Below are positions 45,050 to 54,552 of a stretch of 64,000 nt of DNA, piece by piece. The notes beneath the pieces are model-generated. The model was given only the letters and a program-made list of their open reading frames with translations. It ran no database searches and was not told where the DNA came from. Origin of the DNA: Ceratopteris richardii (taxonomy: Eukaryota > Streptophyta > Polypodiopsida > Polypodiales > Pteridaceae); the NCBI GenBank assembly GCA_020310875.1, contig CM035417.1, positions 105,938,647 to 106,002,646 of the forward strand, given 5' to 3'. The position numbers were made by a program, and so were the translations under genes. Position 1 is the first letter of the stretch; every line of letters starts with the position of its first letter.

Positions 45050-46020
45050 ATTTTGTAACCAAATAATTATGTTGAGGTAGGGCCTACTAAAGGCTTCCAT
45101 GATAGCCTCCACAGTACTGTTTTCTATATACTTCCATTAAGACGCTCGCAATAGCAATATCTCAGGCGTCCAAAATATCTTGAAAGGGTAAATCCCACCC
45201 ACAAGCTTGAAAATTTGGTGAATGGGTTAAGAGAGTTTTGAGACATGCAAAAATAGCTCAAGAGTCTTCAGTCCACTAAAAATCCCATAGGACAATATTT
45301 GTTAATTGTTTGAGGAGGATGGTGAGGTGTGCTAATCAATGCAAGTGATGGCCATGCCACTAAATTTGTCCTAGAAAGTGAAGGTTTTGGAGCATTGAGG
45401 ACGTCCTTAACCTTATCAAGGTCAACCTAAATACCTTGCGAGGAAATGATATGACCTAAACGTTTCCCATAAGAGACATAAAAAATGGACTTAGCCAAGT
45501 TTAAGCACAACCGATATTTTCAACCTTTCAAGAAACAGAGTCTAGGATGGTTTTAGTGATCAATTTTATCCCAAAAATAGAATCTTCAGCAAGGAATATT
45601 CTCATAAAACTAGTGAGATATGGGGAAAAGCTATCCCACTTGCATTCCTTGAAGGTATTAGGAGCATTTTGCAACCCAAACTACATAGAAGTACATGCAT
45701 AGACACCCGAATTAGTAATGAAAGTTGCCTTGGGAATCTCTTAATCTGCCATCCTCACTTGGGTATACCTATTGTAGCCATCTAAAAGTGAGTAGATGTT
45801 TCTCCTAAGAACTTCATCAAGCATATTTTCTAAAAATGACAGAGAGAAAGGATCAAGAATTGTCATAGCATTCAATTTCTAGTAGTCTATGAAAATACAT
45901 AATTGCTTGTTTTTCTTTGGTATGATAATGATTGGTGAAATCCACTCCACATGCTCACTTGAGACTATAAAACCAACCCATAATAAACCATCAATCTCTT
46001 CCTTAACATGTTTTACCTAA
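45050..46020 (-). pseudogene. Ty3/gypsy reverse transcriptase-RNase H relic
   Basis: Minus-strand reading gives, in order: VKEEIDGLLWVGFI, EWISPIIIIPKKNKQ, FIDY-stop-KLNAMT (45893-45867), DPFSLSFLENMLDEVL, SLLDGYNRYTQVRMAD (about 45788-45745), ATFITNSGVYACTSM and FGLQNAPNTF. These are the conserved gypsy RT blocks. The metal-binding box expected next reads LAEDS rather than YxDD. Weak RNase H text with INKYCPMGFLVD follows to about 45050. Several in-frame stops occur. It may belong to the same family as the gypsy LTRs, but no continuity shows this. Confidence 0.85.
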
Positions 46021-48296
46021 TTTTGCTTCATTCAATAACTTGATTGTTTGTTAGATAGACGTCAAGTTTCAAAAGAACTCGATGTTGATGAATCATGGGA
46101 AGTAAACCCTTCATAACCTTATGACACCATGCAAAACATCAAGGAACTCCCTCAACATTCTTAATAGCTCCCTTCAAAAATCTTATGATAAACTGGCACT
46201 CACTTTTACCAGTTTGGGGTTCGATGGATCTCCTATATTACATGTCAAAACCTGGTCTTCAAAAACTTACAATTTTTAGCTAGTACCCAGTAACAGAAAT
46301 ATAGGACCACAATATCTGAAGAAAGAAAATTGGGTCTCCAAGGAAACTGATCCGCAACGTGGACATAAGGAAATGGAAACTTTGGGATTTCGAGAAAGAG
46401 GAGAGCTCTTGGGTTATTGAGATCGGCATAATGGGGCGGTGTATGGCAGCCACGGAGAAAACGAGGAATGTGAAGCAGAGGGGTAAAGAGAATGCTATGG
46501 GGGAGCAGTAAGGAAAACAACGCAAGCTAAGGAGGAAAGCGGACGATAATGAAGAGAAGCCTCCTTTTTGTCAGCCAAAGGAGAACGATTCGGAGGACGA
46601 AAGACCACTGGGGCTGAGAAAAAGAGGATCTTCATGGAAAGACAATAAGACTAATCCTCCTGTGCAGTACAATTTCGAAAGAGGGGATTTTCTGGGATCG
46701 TGATGTAGAAAGCAAAGAGGATTGTCTGAGAGATGGGAACCGAAGGCTGGACGGGAGGATTTTCCTTAGCCGATCAGACAAATGGGAATACAAAATGCAT
46801 AGAGGACAAAAAGGAGAGGCATCTTGCAAAGGAAAGGGGGCGAGCAGCAAGGCACAGATCATTCTTCATTTTTCTGTTCCCTTTTTGTGCTAGAAAAAAG
46901 ATTCGTGAGAGGACGATAGCCTGGAGAATGTGCAAAGTTAGATATTGTGAAAAAAATAACCGTCGAAAAGAAGAAGCCAGCTTCATTATTGAAGGGAGGA
47001 GTTTGGCTTCGTCTCTCTGTGATTGGAGGAACTCATCATTCAAGGCATCTATGAGAAAGATAGTAGATGCCTTTGTGAAGGGAGGAGTTCATGATCTTGG
47101 CCATTGGGCGACATGCGCAGGAAAAAGAAATGAGAGAGAATCATCCTCTCGCGTAGAGAGAGAGCAGCACGTGGCAATCTTCAAGGGGGGAAAGGGGATT
47201 CCTAAGTACATGCTGAATGGAGGGTTATTACATGCTGAATGGCGGGGTTATTGCAGAATGGTCCAAGAGGAGTCATGTAGTGGATTGAGACTAGCTTCTT
47301 GAAACTGTGCTGAATTGCATTGTAACTTGCGATTCAAAGAAACGAGAAAACTACGTTTTGAATTGTTGGTATATAATAAATGTGGACTAGGCGATTCATT
47401 AATCAAGTTCATTGCAACGATCATGTGTACCGCCATCTTCATTTCTTCTGACTCGAAGAGTAAAAGACATAAGTGAAAGATTCTCTGCATGCCTTCTTAT
47501 TTTCATACCCAAAATTTCATTGGTTATGGATCTTTCATTCCGCAATAGCAAATAGACTTCAGATCATCATATGCATAGAAAGATCTCTTTTGCGGCCTGA
47601 TGATGTGGAAATCCCCTCCAATGCATTCCATTGTTTTTTTTTTTTTGTTTCTCTTTTTAATGGCAGGAATTCTGTTCCTTCACTCTGTAATAATAATAAG
47701 TTACAGTGGAATTTTCATGGAGGCTCAGCGACGTTTTTGGGAATAGAAACCTATGCATTGTCACGTTCTAAGCATGCAGGTGCGTGCGAAGGCGTGCATG
47801 TGTATGTTGAATACAAATTATAGGAGAACGCGTTACGCGAGGAAGTTGCGAGCGACCACGGGAGAGAGTTGGTTGGCGCAAATCTCCTGACAGAGAAAGA
47901 GACAATATATACCGAACAGGGGGTTCACTGCCCGAAGGCACAGTTAACGCTTCTATATGGCAGGATTTGATTTGCTTTCATAAAAGCGAAGAGTTCCGGG
48001 GCACCATTTCAAGAGAACAATTAGCGCTCCCCCCTTGGAAGAGATGTGTGTAGCTTTGACACTAAATTATGATTCATTCTTTAGATTGTTCAACCAATAA
48101 AGTGATCTTTTCGACTGTAATGTACATTCAAGCTTAGTGAGCTCTCCCATCTCGAGGTCGCTTCTTTATTTAGGCAAAGAGCTGAAGCGGTCTCAACGGG
48201 TGTGTGTGCCTCCCCTGCAATGGGCGGGCATGGCTCTAGAAGATGTGCTTTGAAACAGCTTGAACTACGGGGCGGGCATGGCTCTGGAAGATGCGC
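46021..48296. other. Region without recognised transposon signature
   Basis: Mixed, moderately GC-richer DNA lacking retroelement motifs, LTR ends or long microsatellites. It contains one 189-codon open frame, a CACGTGG (G-box-like) near 47168, a short tandem duplication around TACATGCTGAATGG (47209-47250), and a 30-bp near-repeat (48222-48251 and 48270-48299) next to the LINE-A3 tail. It could be low-copy host DNA or an unrecognised element. Confidence 0.35.
46733..47302 (+). CDS. Uncharacterised 189-codon open frame
   Basis: Opens with ATG 46733 and ends at TGA 47300-47302. The product is basic, Arg/Lys-rich in the first half, with scattered Cys and no signal peptide, membrane helix or motif I can name. 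There is no obvious intron consensus pair, promoter or homologous copy in the window, and a partly overlapping minus-strand frame (47043-46774) is also open. A chance frame in purine-rich DNA is as likely as a gene. Confidence 0.15.
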   Translation: MGTEGWTGGFSLADQTNGNTKCIEDKKERHLAKERGRAARHRSFFIFLFPFCARKKIRERTIAWRMCKVRYCEKNNRRKEEASFIIEGRSLASSLCDWRNSSFKASMRKIVDAFVKGGVHDLGHWATCAGKRNERESSSRVEREQHVAIFKGGKGIPKYMLNGGLLHAEWRGYCRMVQEESCSGLRLAS

Positions 48297-48436
48297 TTTT
48301 TTTTATAATATAAAGGAAGTTCGGCAATAGCCTACTCTCCCGGACTTGAATTAAATAAAGAAGAAGTACAAGAGAAGGGGACTAGTGCCCACGGGACCCC
48401 CCAAATCCCACAAAGCAGGGGAAGCTTTTACAGAGC

Positions 48437-51400
48437 TTAGATGACATTACAAAGAAGGTTAATTACCCTCTCATCACCCTCATGTGGGGCCCACTTGGGT
48501 TTAAGCTTGTTATCGATCAAAAGGAGTACTTGATGATGCCTAAAGGGGGGGGATTTTTTACAGTTGATGATCCTTTTGCCGAGGAGAAACAGCGATTTCT
48601 CAATTGACCACTCCTTGGGGGAGTCACCGAAGTTGAAAGCACATCTTTCCCGCCAGATTTTCCATAGGACCTCCCCTCTGATGGCGTTCCAGAGAGTCGC
48701 GGAGCAGCCGATCGCTTCTCCCAGCAGGGCTTGCTGCCAACTGAGACGTTTTTGAAGTCTAATTCTCTTTCCAACCACCTGCCAGAGTCTGTTGGAGTTG
48801 GGGCAGGTAAAGAAGATGTGTGAAACATCTTCGATAGACCGGTGGCAGCGTTTGCACCAGGGAGGGGTCCCACAAATTTTGCTAGCCTTAAGGTTGGTCC
48901 AGATTCCATGATGAAGGATTTGCCATAAGAGGACAAACTTTTTGATTTCTATGAGGGGGTGCCAGATAGCCATGAACTTCATGTCCCACCGCAGCCGCGT
49001 CCATGACAGGCACCACTTTTTGTTGAGGTTAACCTGATAGTCGATCGTTTCTTTGATGTTCGGGACTTTTGATAGGCTATTCCCATTGTGCCATTTGAGA
49101 CCAAGCGAGCTCGACATGTCGTGTCCCATGAGCAGGCGAACTTTGTGTCGGTCCCAGGCGAGACATCTGCTTTGCAACGTGTTCCATTCTTCATGCGAAA
49201 TGTTGATGCTAGGATCAATGTCCTCAAAGTTGATCCAGCGGTTGGTGTCTTGTTTCCAGAGATGTTTCCATTTTTTGAAGCCTTTGTTCCATAGCTTCTT
49301 GGCATTTTGGATGTTCCAAGATTCCACACTCCGGATGCCATGGATCGGAAACCAGATAGAGTCGTTTTGTCTGATACCGGCAGCCCACTTCCAGTCTTCA
49401 CATATTCTTGTGAAGCTTTTGACTTTATTCCAACTCTTCCAAAGGGAGCACACCAGATTAGAGCCTTTCGGAAAGACGGGGATCGGGGAAAACAACAAGG
49501 TCAAGATGTCAAGATTCTTCCAATTTGGGAAGCCAATGAGCGCCAACTCATTTTTGTTTCTGAAGATCAGCTTGGCCCACGAGGCCTCCCCGTTGCACCA
49601 TGCCTTAATCATCCATTTGGCCGACAGTTTGTTAGCCATGCACCCAATGTCCAAGATACCAAGTCCCCCACTATCTCTATGGCTGGTGCAGATGGACCAT
49701 TTGATTTTAGGCACCCCCCTCCTATTGTGGTCGCCCGTCCAAAGGAAGTTTCTACAAATACTATCCAGTTTGGACAGATCATGCTCTTTCCGTCTCCAAC
49801 AAGAAAGGAAATAAATGGTAGATGATAAGAGGAACGTGTTGATAACCATAGCACGACGAGCAAGATTGATTTGCATACCTCTCCAATAGTTAAGCTTGTT
49901 TTCGAGTTTGGCAAGCACCCAGTTCCACCGCTGTTCCATAGATACGCCAAACCCCAAGGGAATCCCAAGAAGCCGAAAAATTTGGCCCTGCGGAATGATT
50001 TGACAGCCATGATCAATGAGAAGGTCGGGCTGTGACCCACCAATAGCTCTAAAGGCGGTCTTAGAGTGGTTGATTATGGATCCAGAGGCTTCACAAAAAG
50101 TAGCAAGACACTTCCAGAACGTCTCAAGGCTGGTACTATCATTGTGCACAAAAGCGTTCATATCGTCGGCAAAAAGTCTCATGGTGATCTGATTGTGGTC
50201 ATGCGGCAAACGAAGGCCTTTAATGTTACCAGCTTCCACCTGATGCTCCACCAGCCTGCTAAGCCCTTCTGTGGCAATGGCAAAGAGAAGGGGAGCCAAT
50301 GGGCACCCTTGTCTGATAGATCTTCTAAGTTTGATCACCTTTGAGAGCTTTCCATTAATGTTAATTTGGGTCGATGCGTTTCCGAGAAGGGTCGCGATCA
50401 TCTTGGTGAATTTCTGACTACATCCAAGATCTTGTAGCGACTGTAGAATATAGTCCCATTCTAGCCTGTCGTAGGCTTTATCAAAGTCGATCTTGAGGAA
50501 AACTACTTCTTGTTTAGACTCGTTTGCAAATTCAAGACCTTCCCAGATATCTATAATGGTTTCCAAAATTGACCTGCCTTTGATGAAACCTTTTTGGTCC
50601 TCGCTTAACCACGCTCTCAAGTGGCAAGAGATTCTGTTGGCAATGACTTTGGCGATGATCTTGTATCCTGTTTGGAGCATTGTAATGGGACGCCAGTTCT
50701 CTATTCTGTTCTTTTTCCCTTTTTTGTGTACTAATTTGATAATGCCATTGTTGAGACAAGAAGGAAGCGCGCCAAACTTGAGTGCCTCTTGCCAAACCAA
50801 ACGAAGAGGGGTGGCAACCACCAACTTGAAGGATTTAAAGAACTCATTAGTGAGCCCGTCGGGTCCCGGGCTTTTACCGGATGGGAGGGCATCAATGACC
50901 TCAATGATTTCTGCTTCAGAGATAGAGGCATGAAGCAGAGAGTGAAGGTTGGGTGGTATCCTGTGGGGGGAAACCCTAGATATGGCAGCCATACAGTCCC
51001 TTCTATGGTGGGAGAGGGGGTTTGAGGTCCCCAGGAGTCTCGTGAAGTGCCCTTCAATGATCCCAAAATTATCTTCTTCCGTATTGCATACATTGCCATT
51101 TGCGTCTAGCAGCAAGGGGATCGATTCTCTGTTGTGTTTCCTTTTGAGGATACGGCACATCTCTTTGGTGGGTTTGTCGGCCTTGCCAGCCCACCACTCC
51201 TTGAAGAAAATTTGTAAATTTTTCCTTTGTATCTCTTCCTCGTATCTCAGCAGCGCTCTGATCTTTCGAAGTCCTTTCTGGGCTTGAGATTTTCCTTTGT
51301 TCACTTCCTCCTCGAGCCGCCAGAGTCTATGATATAGAGCTTCTCTACGAGCCCGCCGCACAGTCTCAAGCATTTTCCTGGATCTAATCATAATCTGTCG

Positions 51401-52261
51401 TGACTTATCGACCGCACTTCTCCAACACTTGGCTGGGGACAAGCCAGAGGCGAATGCCTCCTTCCACATGTCAGAAATTTCTTGATGGACGGAGGGGAGA
51501 GAGAAGGAGGGCACACTGGCATGGAACCACGGAGCCTTACGGATCTTGGTGGGGGGTTGAAAGGTGATGACGATCGGGTAGTGATCAGAGATGGTGAGGT
51601 CGGTGCGTTGCGAGAGGGAGGGGTGGCCCCACTGATGAGTAAAACTCTGAGAAATGTAGCATCTATCAAGTCTAGCTTTCCTCAGGTCCTCGCCTGCTTG
51701 GAGATTTGACCAAGAAAAGCCCTTCGAGTCTTTGAATTCGACCAAATCCAAGTGAAGTTTAGTTTTGTCCCACGTTTCTTTCTCCGGACTATCGATGATC
51801 CTGCCCTTGCCCATCCATCTGTCCATAGGGTCCTCAACCATGTTGAAATCACCACAAATAAGCACGTTGTGGGGGAGCGAGTCCAAGGAGGCCCAAGTGT
51901 TGAGTCTCTCTAACTCCCCATTAGGGGCATACAAAGAAACTAAAGTTAAACAAAAGGGAGCACCGAAAGAAACAGCAATCCATCGATGGCATACGTCTTC
52001 AATGGAGTTCTCAAGCTTTTCAAACCAGAGTTGATTAATACCGATTGCCGTTCCACCGGACCCCCGCTGATGCGCCGTTGAAATCCAAACATGGGTCGAG
52101 GAGACATGTCTAAGCCGTTTCTGAAGGTCTTCTCCGTCAATTTTAATCTCTTGAATACATATAAAATCTGGGTTTAGGCTAATGTCGCGGAGCCATTGAC
52201 CAATGATGATCGCTCTTGAGGGGTCGGTTAGCCCTCTAGCATTTAACGAGATGATGATCAT
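48437..52261 (-). CDS. LINE-A3 ORF2, endonuclease-reverse transcriptase, intact
   Basis: 1274 uninterrupted codons. Endonuclease at residues 1-235: N7 (SLNARG), E38 (IQE), D138 and N140 (GDFN), D226 and H227 (SDHYP), the expected metal and phosphate ligands. RT at about 450-775: SPGPDG 464-469, IDFDKAYDR with D592, RQGCPLAPLLF 650-660 and catalytic FADD 697-700. The C-terminal zf-RVT-like region has C1130, C1136, C1139, H1148 and C1153. The enzyme nicks target DNA and copies element RNA from the 3' end. Its start is in an ATGA overlap with ORF1 (52261-52258). No lesion was seen, but the copy lacks the 5' UTR, so transcription would need an outside promoter. Confidence 0.95.
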   Translation of the reverse strand: MIIISLNARGLTDPSRAIIIGQWLRDISLNPDFICIQEIKIDGEDLQKRLRHVSSTHVWISTAHQRGSGGTAIGINQLWFEKLENSIEDVCHRWIAVSFGAPFCLTLVSLYAPNGELERLNTWASLDSLPHNVLICGDFNMVEDPMDRWMGKGRIIDSPEKETWDKTKLHLDLVEFKDSKGFSWSNLQAGEDLRKARLDRCYISQSFTHQWGHPSLSQRTDLTISDHYPIVITFQPPTKIRKAPWFHASVPSFSLPSVHQEISDMWKEAFASGLSPAKCWRSAVDKSRQIMIRSRKMLETVRRARREALYHRLWRLEEEVNKGKSQAQKGLRKIRALLRYEEEIQRKNLQIFFKEWWAGKADKPTKEMCRILKRKHNRESIPLLLDANGNVCNTEEDNFGIIEGHFTRLLGTSNPLSHHRRDCMAAISRVSPHRIPPNLHSLLHASISEAEIIEVIDALPSGKSPGPDGLTNEFFKSFKLVVATPLRLVWQEALKFGALPSCLNNGIIKLVHKKGKKNRIENWRPITMLQTGYKIIAKVIANRISCHLRAWLSEDQKGFIKGRSILETIIDIWEGLEFANESKQEVVFLKIDFDKAYDRLEWDYILQSLQDLGCSQKFTKMIATLLGNASTQININGKLSKVIKLRRSIRQGCPLAPLLFAIATEGLSRLVEHQVEAGNIKGLRLPHDHNQITMRLFADDMNAFVHNDSTSLETFWKCLATFCEASGSIINHSKTAFRAIGGSQPDLLIDHGCQIIPQGQIFRLLGIPLGFGVSMEQRWNWVLAKLENKLNYWRGMQINLARRAMVINTFLLSSTIYFLSCWRRKEHDLSKLDSICRNFLWTGDHNRRGVPKIKWSICTSHRDSGGLGILDIGCMANKLSAKWMIKAWCNGEASWAKLIFRNKNELALIGFPNWKNLDILTLLFSPIPVFPKGSNLVCSLWKSWNKVKSFTRICEDWKWAAGIRQNDSIWFPIHGIRSVESWNIQNAKKLWNKGFKKWKHLWKQDTNRWINFEDIDPSINISHEEWNTLQSRCLAWDRHKVRLLMGHDMSSSLGLKWHNGNSLSKVPNIKETIDYQVNLNKKWCLSWTRLRWDMKFMAIWHPLIEIKKFVLLWQILHHGIWTNLKASKICGTPPWCKRCHRSIEDVSHIFFTCPNSNRLWQVVGKRIRLQKRLSWQQALLGEAIGCSATLWNAIRGEVLWKIWRERCAFNFGDSPKEWSIEKSLFLLGKRIINCKKSPPFRHHQVLLLIDNKLKPKWAPHEGDERVINLLCNVI

Positions 52262-52895
52262 TGTCGTAGTGAGCCCTCTTTGCGGGAGGGAGCTTTGTCC
52301 TTTCTTTTCTTGGATTCATCTTTCTTTTTCGCTCGGATCGGATCCCGAGTTAGCATTAGGTTCTTGTGGGGGCTTTTCCACGGTAACACCATAGGTTGTT
52401 TTCCTTTGCGGGATGCCTCCTGCTGGGAAGAATTGGGCACCGTTTTCAGCTCCGTTTCCGGAATAGTCGATCCGATGATGGAGCTTTCACTATCCATGTT
52501 ATCTTCGTTGCTAGTAGTAAAACCGTCTTCTTTGCTTGTAGTGTAACCCTCCTGCAAGGTTTCTTTACTGTCAGGGATCTCAAGGCCTTTGACGTCGGTG
52601 TCCACCTCAAGTTGGTTCCCACCTGGGTAGTCAAACTCATTGATTTCCTTTTCCAGATTGCAATACAGGTTGCTAGAGGGGGTAGCTGACATGTTGTTTC
52701 GCTCAGAGGTTGCCCTAGGGCTTCTTTTCCTTCTTCTTCTGACTTCGATGAACCCATCTGCATCAGCTTCTGGATTAAGGGGACCCTTGAATTCCTCTAC
52801 TTTCGTCGAGTGATTCAAGGCGCCATTGCTATCTTGAGCATTTTTGGGGGCTTCTTGATTTCGCTTGCTTTTTCGTCTCAAAGGGCAATCTTTGA
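52258..52895 (-). pseudogene. LINE-A3 ORF1, 5'-truncated
   Basis: C-terminal ORF1 from the last part of the knuckle (FKDCPLRRKSKR) to the TGA at 52260-52258. The frame stays open further upstream to 52968, but the added residues are flanking DNA, not LINE. The DUF4283-like part and most of the knuckle are gone, so no functional ORF1 product is expected. Confidence 0.88.
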
Positions 52896-53040
52896 AATGC
52901 GCTTCTCGTAGTTCAATAGCAACCGAGAAAAAGACACATTGTGGGACTCCCTTGGAGATGGAGATCAATAGCTAAACTTAAACTAGCTTGGTAATGATAG
53001 CTCTTCTTCCAAATCTTCCTAGACAGAAGCGGTACGTAAC

Positions 53041-54180
53041 ATGGCAATGTCGTCCAACCCACTTTTCAATCATGGAGGCAACTATATAAACCCTAAACCT
53101 AATATTGCTATTAGTGACAAGGGGAACGAAAAAGTGCATGATTAGAAGGGTAACATTGAGATATATATATGAAGTTATTGAAGACCTTGATGATAGAACT
53201 CTTATCATTGATAGACTATCCCTTAATAAGTAGCATGACCAAGTTCATGAGTGTGTTGTCATTGGGCTTTGTCACAGCCCCATGCGTGCCCAAGATACTC
53301 TTAAATAGTGGATTAAAGTCAACCGGGAAAATCGAGGGTTGTATGTTAAGCATGTTCTGTTCTTGCCAAACAACTGTTATCTTTTCTTTTTTGATAATGC
53401 TAATAGTGCTATGCAAATTATAATTGAAGGGAACAGGCTCATCAAGAGCACACCCATCTCCTTTTTTAAGTGGATCCCTAGATTTAACCCAAGGGGACCC
53501 AAACGAATTAGGGTCCCGATGAGCGTGGAATTTCCCGATTGGCTAGTCAAATGTTCTCGATTAATAAGCTTCAAATCTTATTGATAAGGTTTTAGGTGAA
53601 AGGACTAGAAATGGTATGAATCCTAAGTGGGACCCCCAAATCATGGTAGAAATTGATGTAGCTCAGGACATTAAGTCCACCTTGATCATGAAAGATTCAG
53701 ATGGTTGTAAACTTTATGAACAAAAGATCATTTATAAAAACCTTCCCAATGCTTGATTCCTTTGCTATAGACAAGAACGTTTGATTAAAGAGTTCCCGCT
53801 ATTGAAACCCAAAGAAAATGGGTTCCCTACTAACACCAAGTGCACTAATAAGATTCACTCCAACCTAAAGAAAATAAGAAAGGTAGTGAATCTTCTTTTA
53901 AAAAAAGATGTCCATAAGTCTTACAAGAAGAAAAACTCTAACTAGCAACAAAAATATGAGGTTTTGTTGAGCAACATCCTCAATTCCCTTCTGGATTATT
54001 CTAAAGATATTAATGTGTTCGACTCTGATGTTTTGAAAGGACAGAGCTCAAATAAGTCTCAAAATCGTGAAGTCAACAAAACCCCAAAAGAAGTTGTGAA
54101 TAATAAAAACAATATTGGTGATAATGTTTTAACGAAAATAAGCATGCAGATCGAGAATGGAACACATCTATAGAGGGCAA
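53041..54180 (+). pseudogene. LINE-B ORF1 relic
   Basis: Candidate start ATG 53041 (MAMSSNPLFNHGG). DUF4283-like text follows in shifting frames: RGLYVKHVLFLPNNCYLFFF (53338 onward), then KWIPRFNPRGPKRIRVPMSVEFPDWL. Later come KIIYKNLPNA and a damaged knuckle reading FLCYRQERLIKEFP (about 53755-53800), in which two zinc ligands are lost. Asn/Lys-rich tail to about 54180. Several stops and frameshifts. Role as for other LINE ORF1 proteins, now dead. Confidence 0.7.
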
Positions 54181-54552
54181 AAAGTAAACTTCTCGAATGA
54201 GAGCTTTGTTTACAGTTCTTCTTCTGAACAGTGTTCTAGTGATGAGGGAAAACCCTATGCACATAGGTAATGATCCTACTTTCTCTAATCAATTAAACCA
54301 AAAAGAAAGGATGGATTCTTATCATTCATCTAATGACGATGTCCCCATGACTCATATGAAGATCATTAAAACCTCTGGCTCTAAGTCGAGTAAACCCAAA
54401 AGAAAAGATCCAACGAGGGTCTGTTGTTCAGTTCTTAATCACACTACGAGTTATAAGAAATAATTGTTGGTTCTGTTTCTCTGTCTTGGTTGTTGTTTTC
54501 CTACAAGTGTTTCTCGTTTTTGGTGTGCATTCATCTTTTCATCTTATGGGTC

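Larger units (their letters stand above)
48297..52895 (-). mobile_element. LINE-A3, 5'-truncated L1-type element
   Basis: Minus strand. The tail is the T run 48297-48304; the 3' UTR matches A1/A2 (GTCCGGGAGAGTAGGCTATT on the sense strand). ORF2 is intact. Similarity to A2 ends at about 52894, just inside the ORF1 knuckle, so the 5' UTR and more than half of ORF1 are missing, as is usual for incomplete reverse transcription. ATGCGC occurs on both flanks (48291-48296 and 52896-52901), a weak candidate target duplication. More diverged from A1/A2 than these are from each other. Confidence 0.93.

Noticed and set aside
52896..52968. N-terminal extension of LINE-A3 ORF1
   Set aside because: The added residues do not match any LINE ORF1; they are flanking DNA read by chance in frame.
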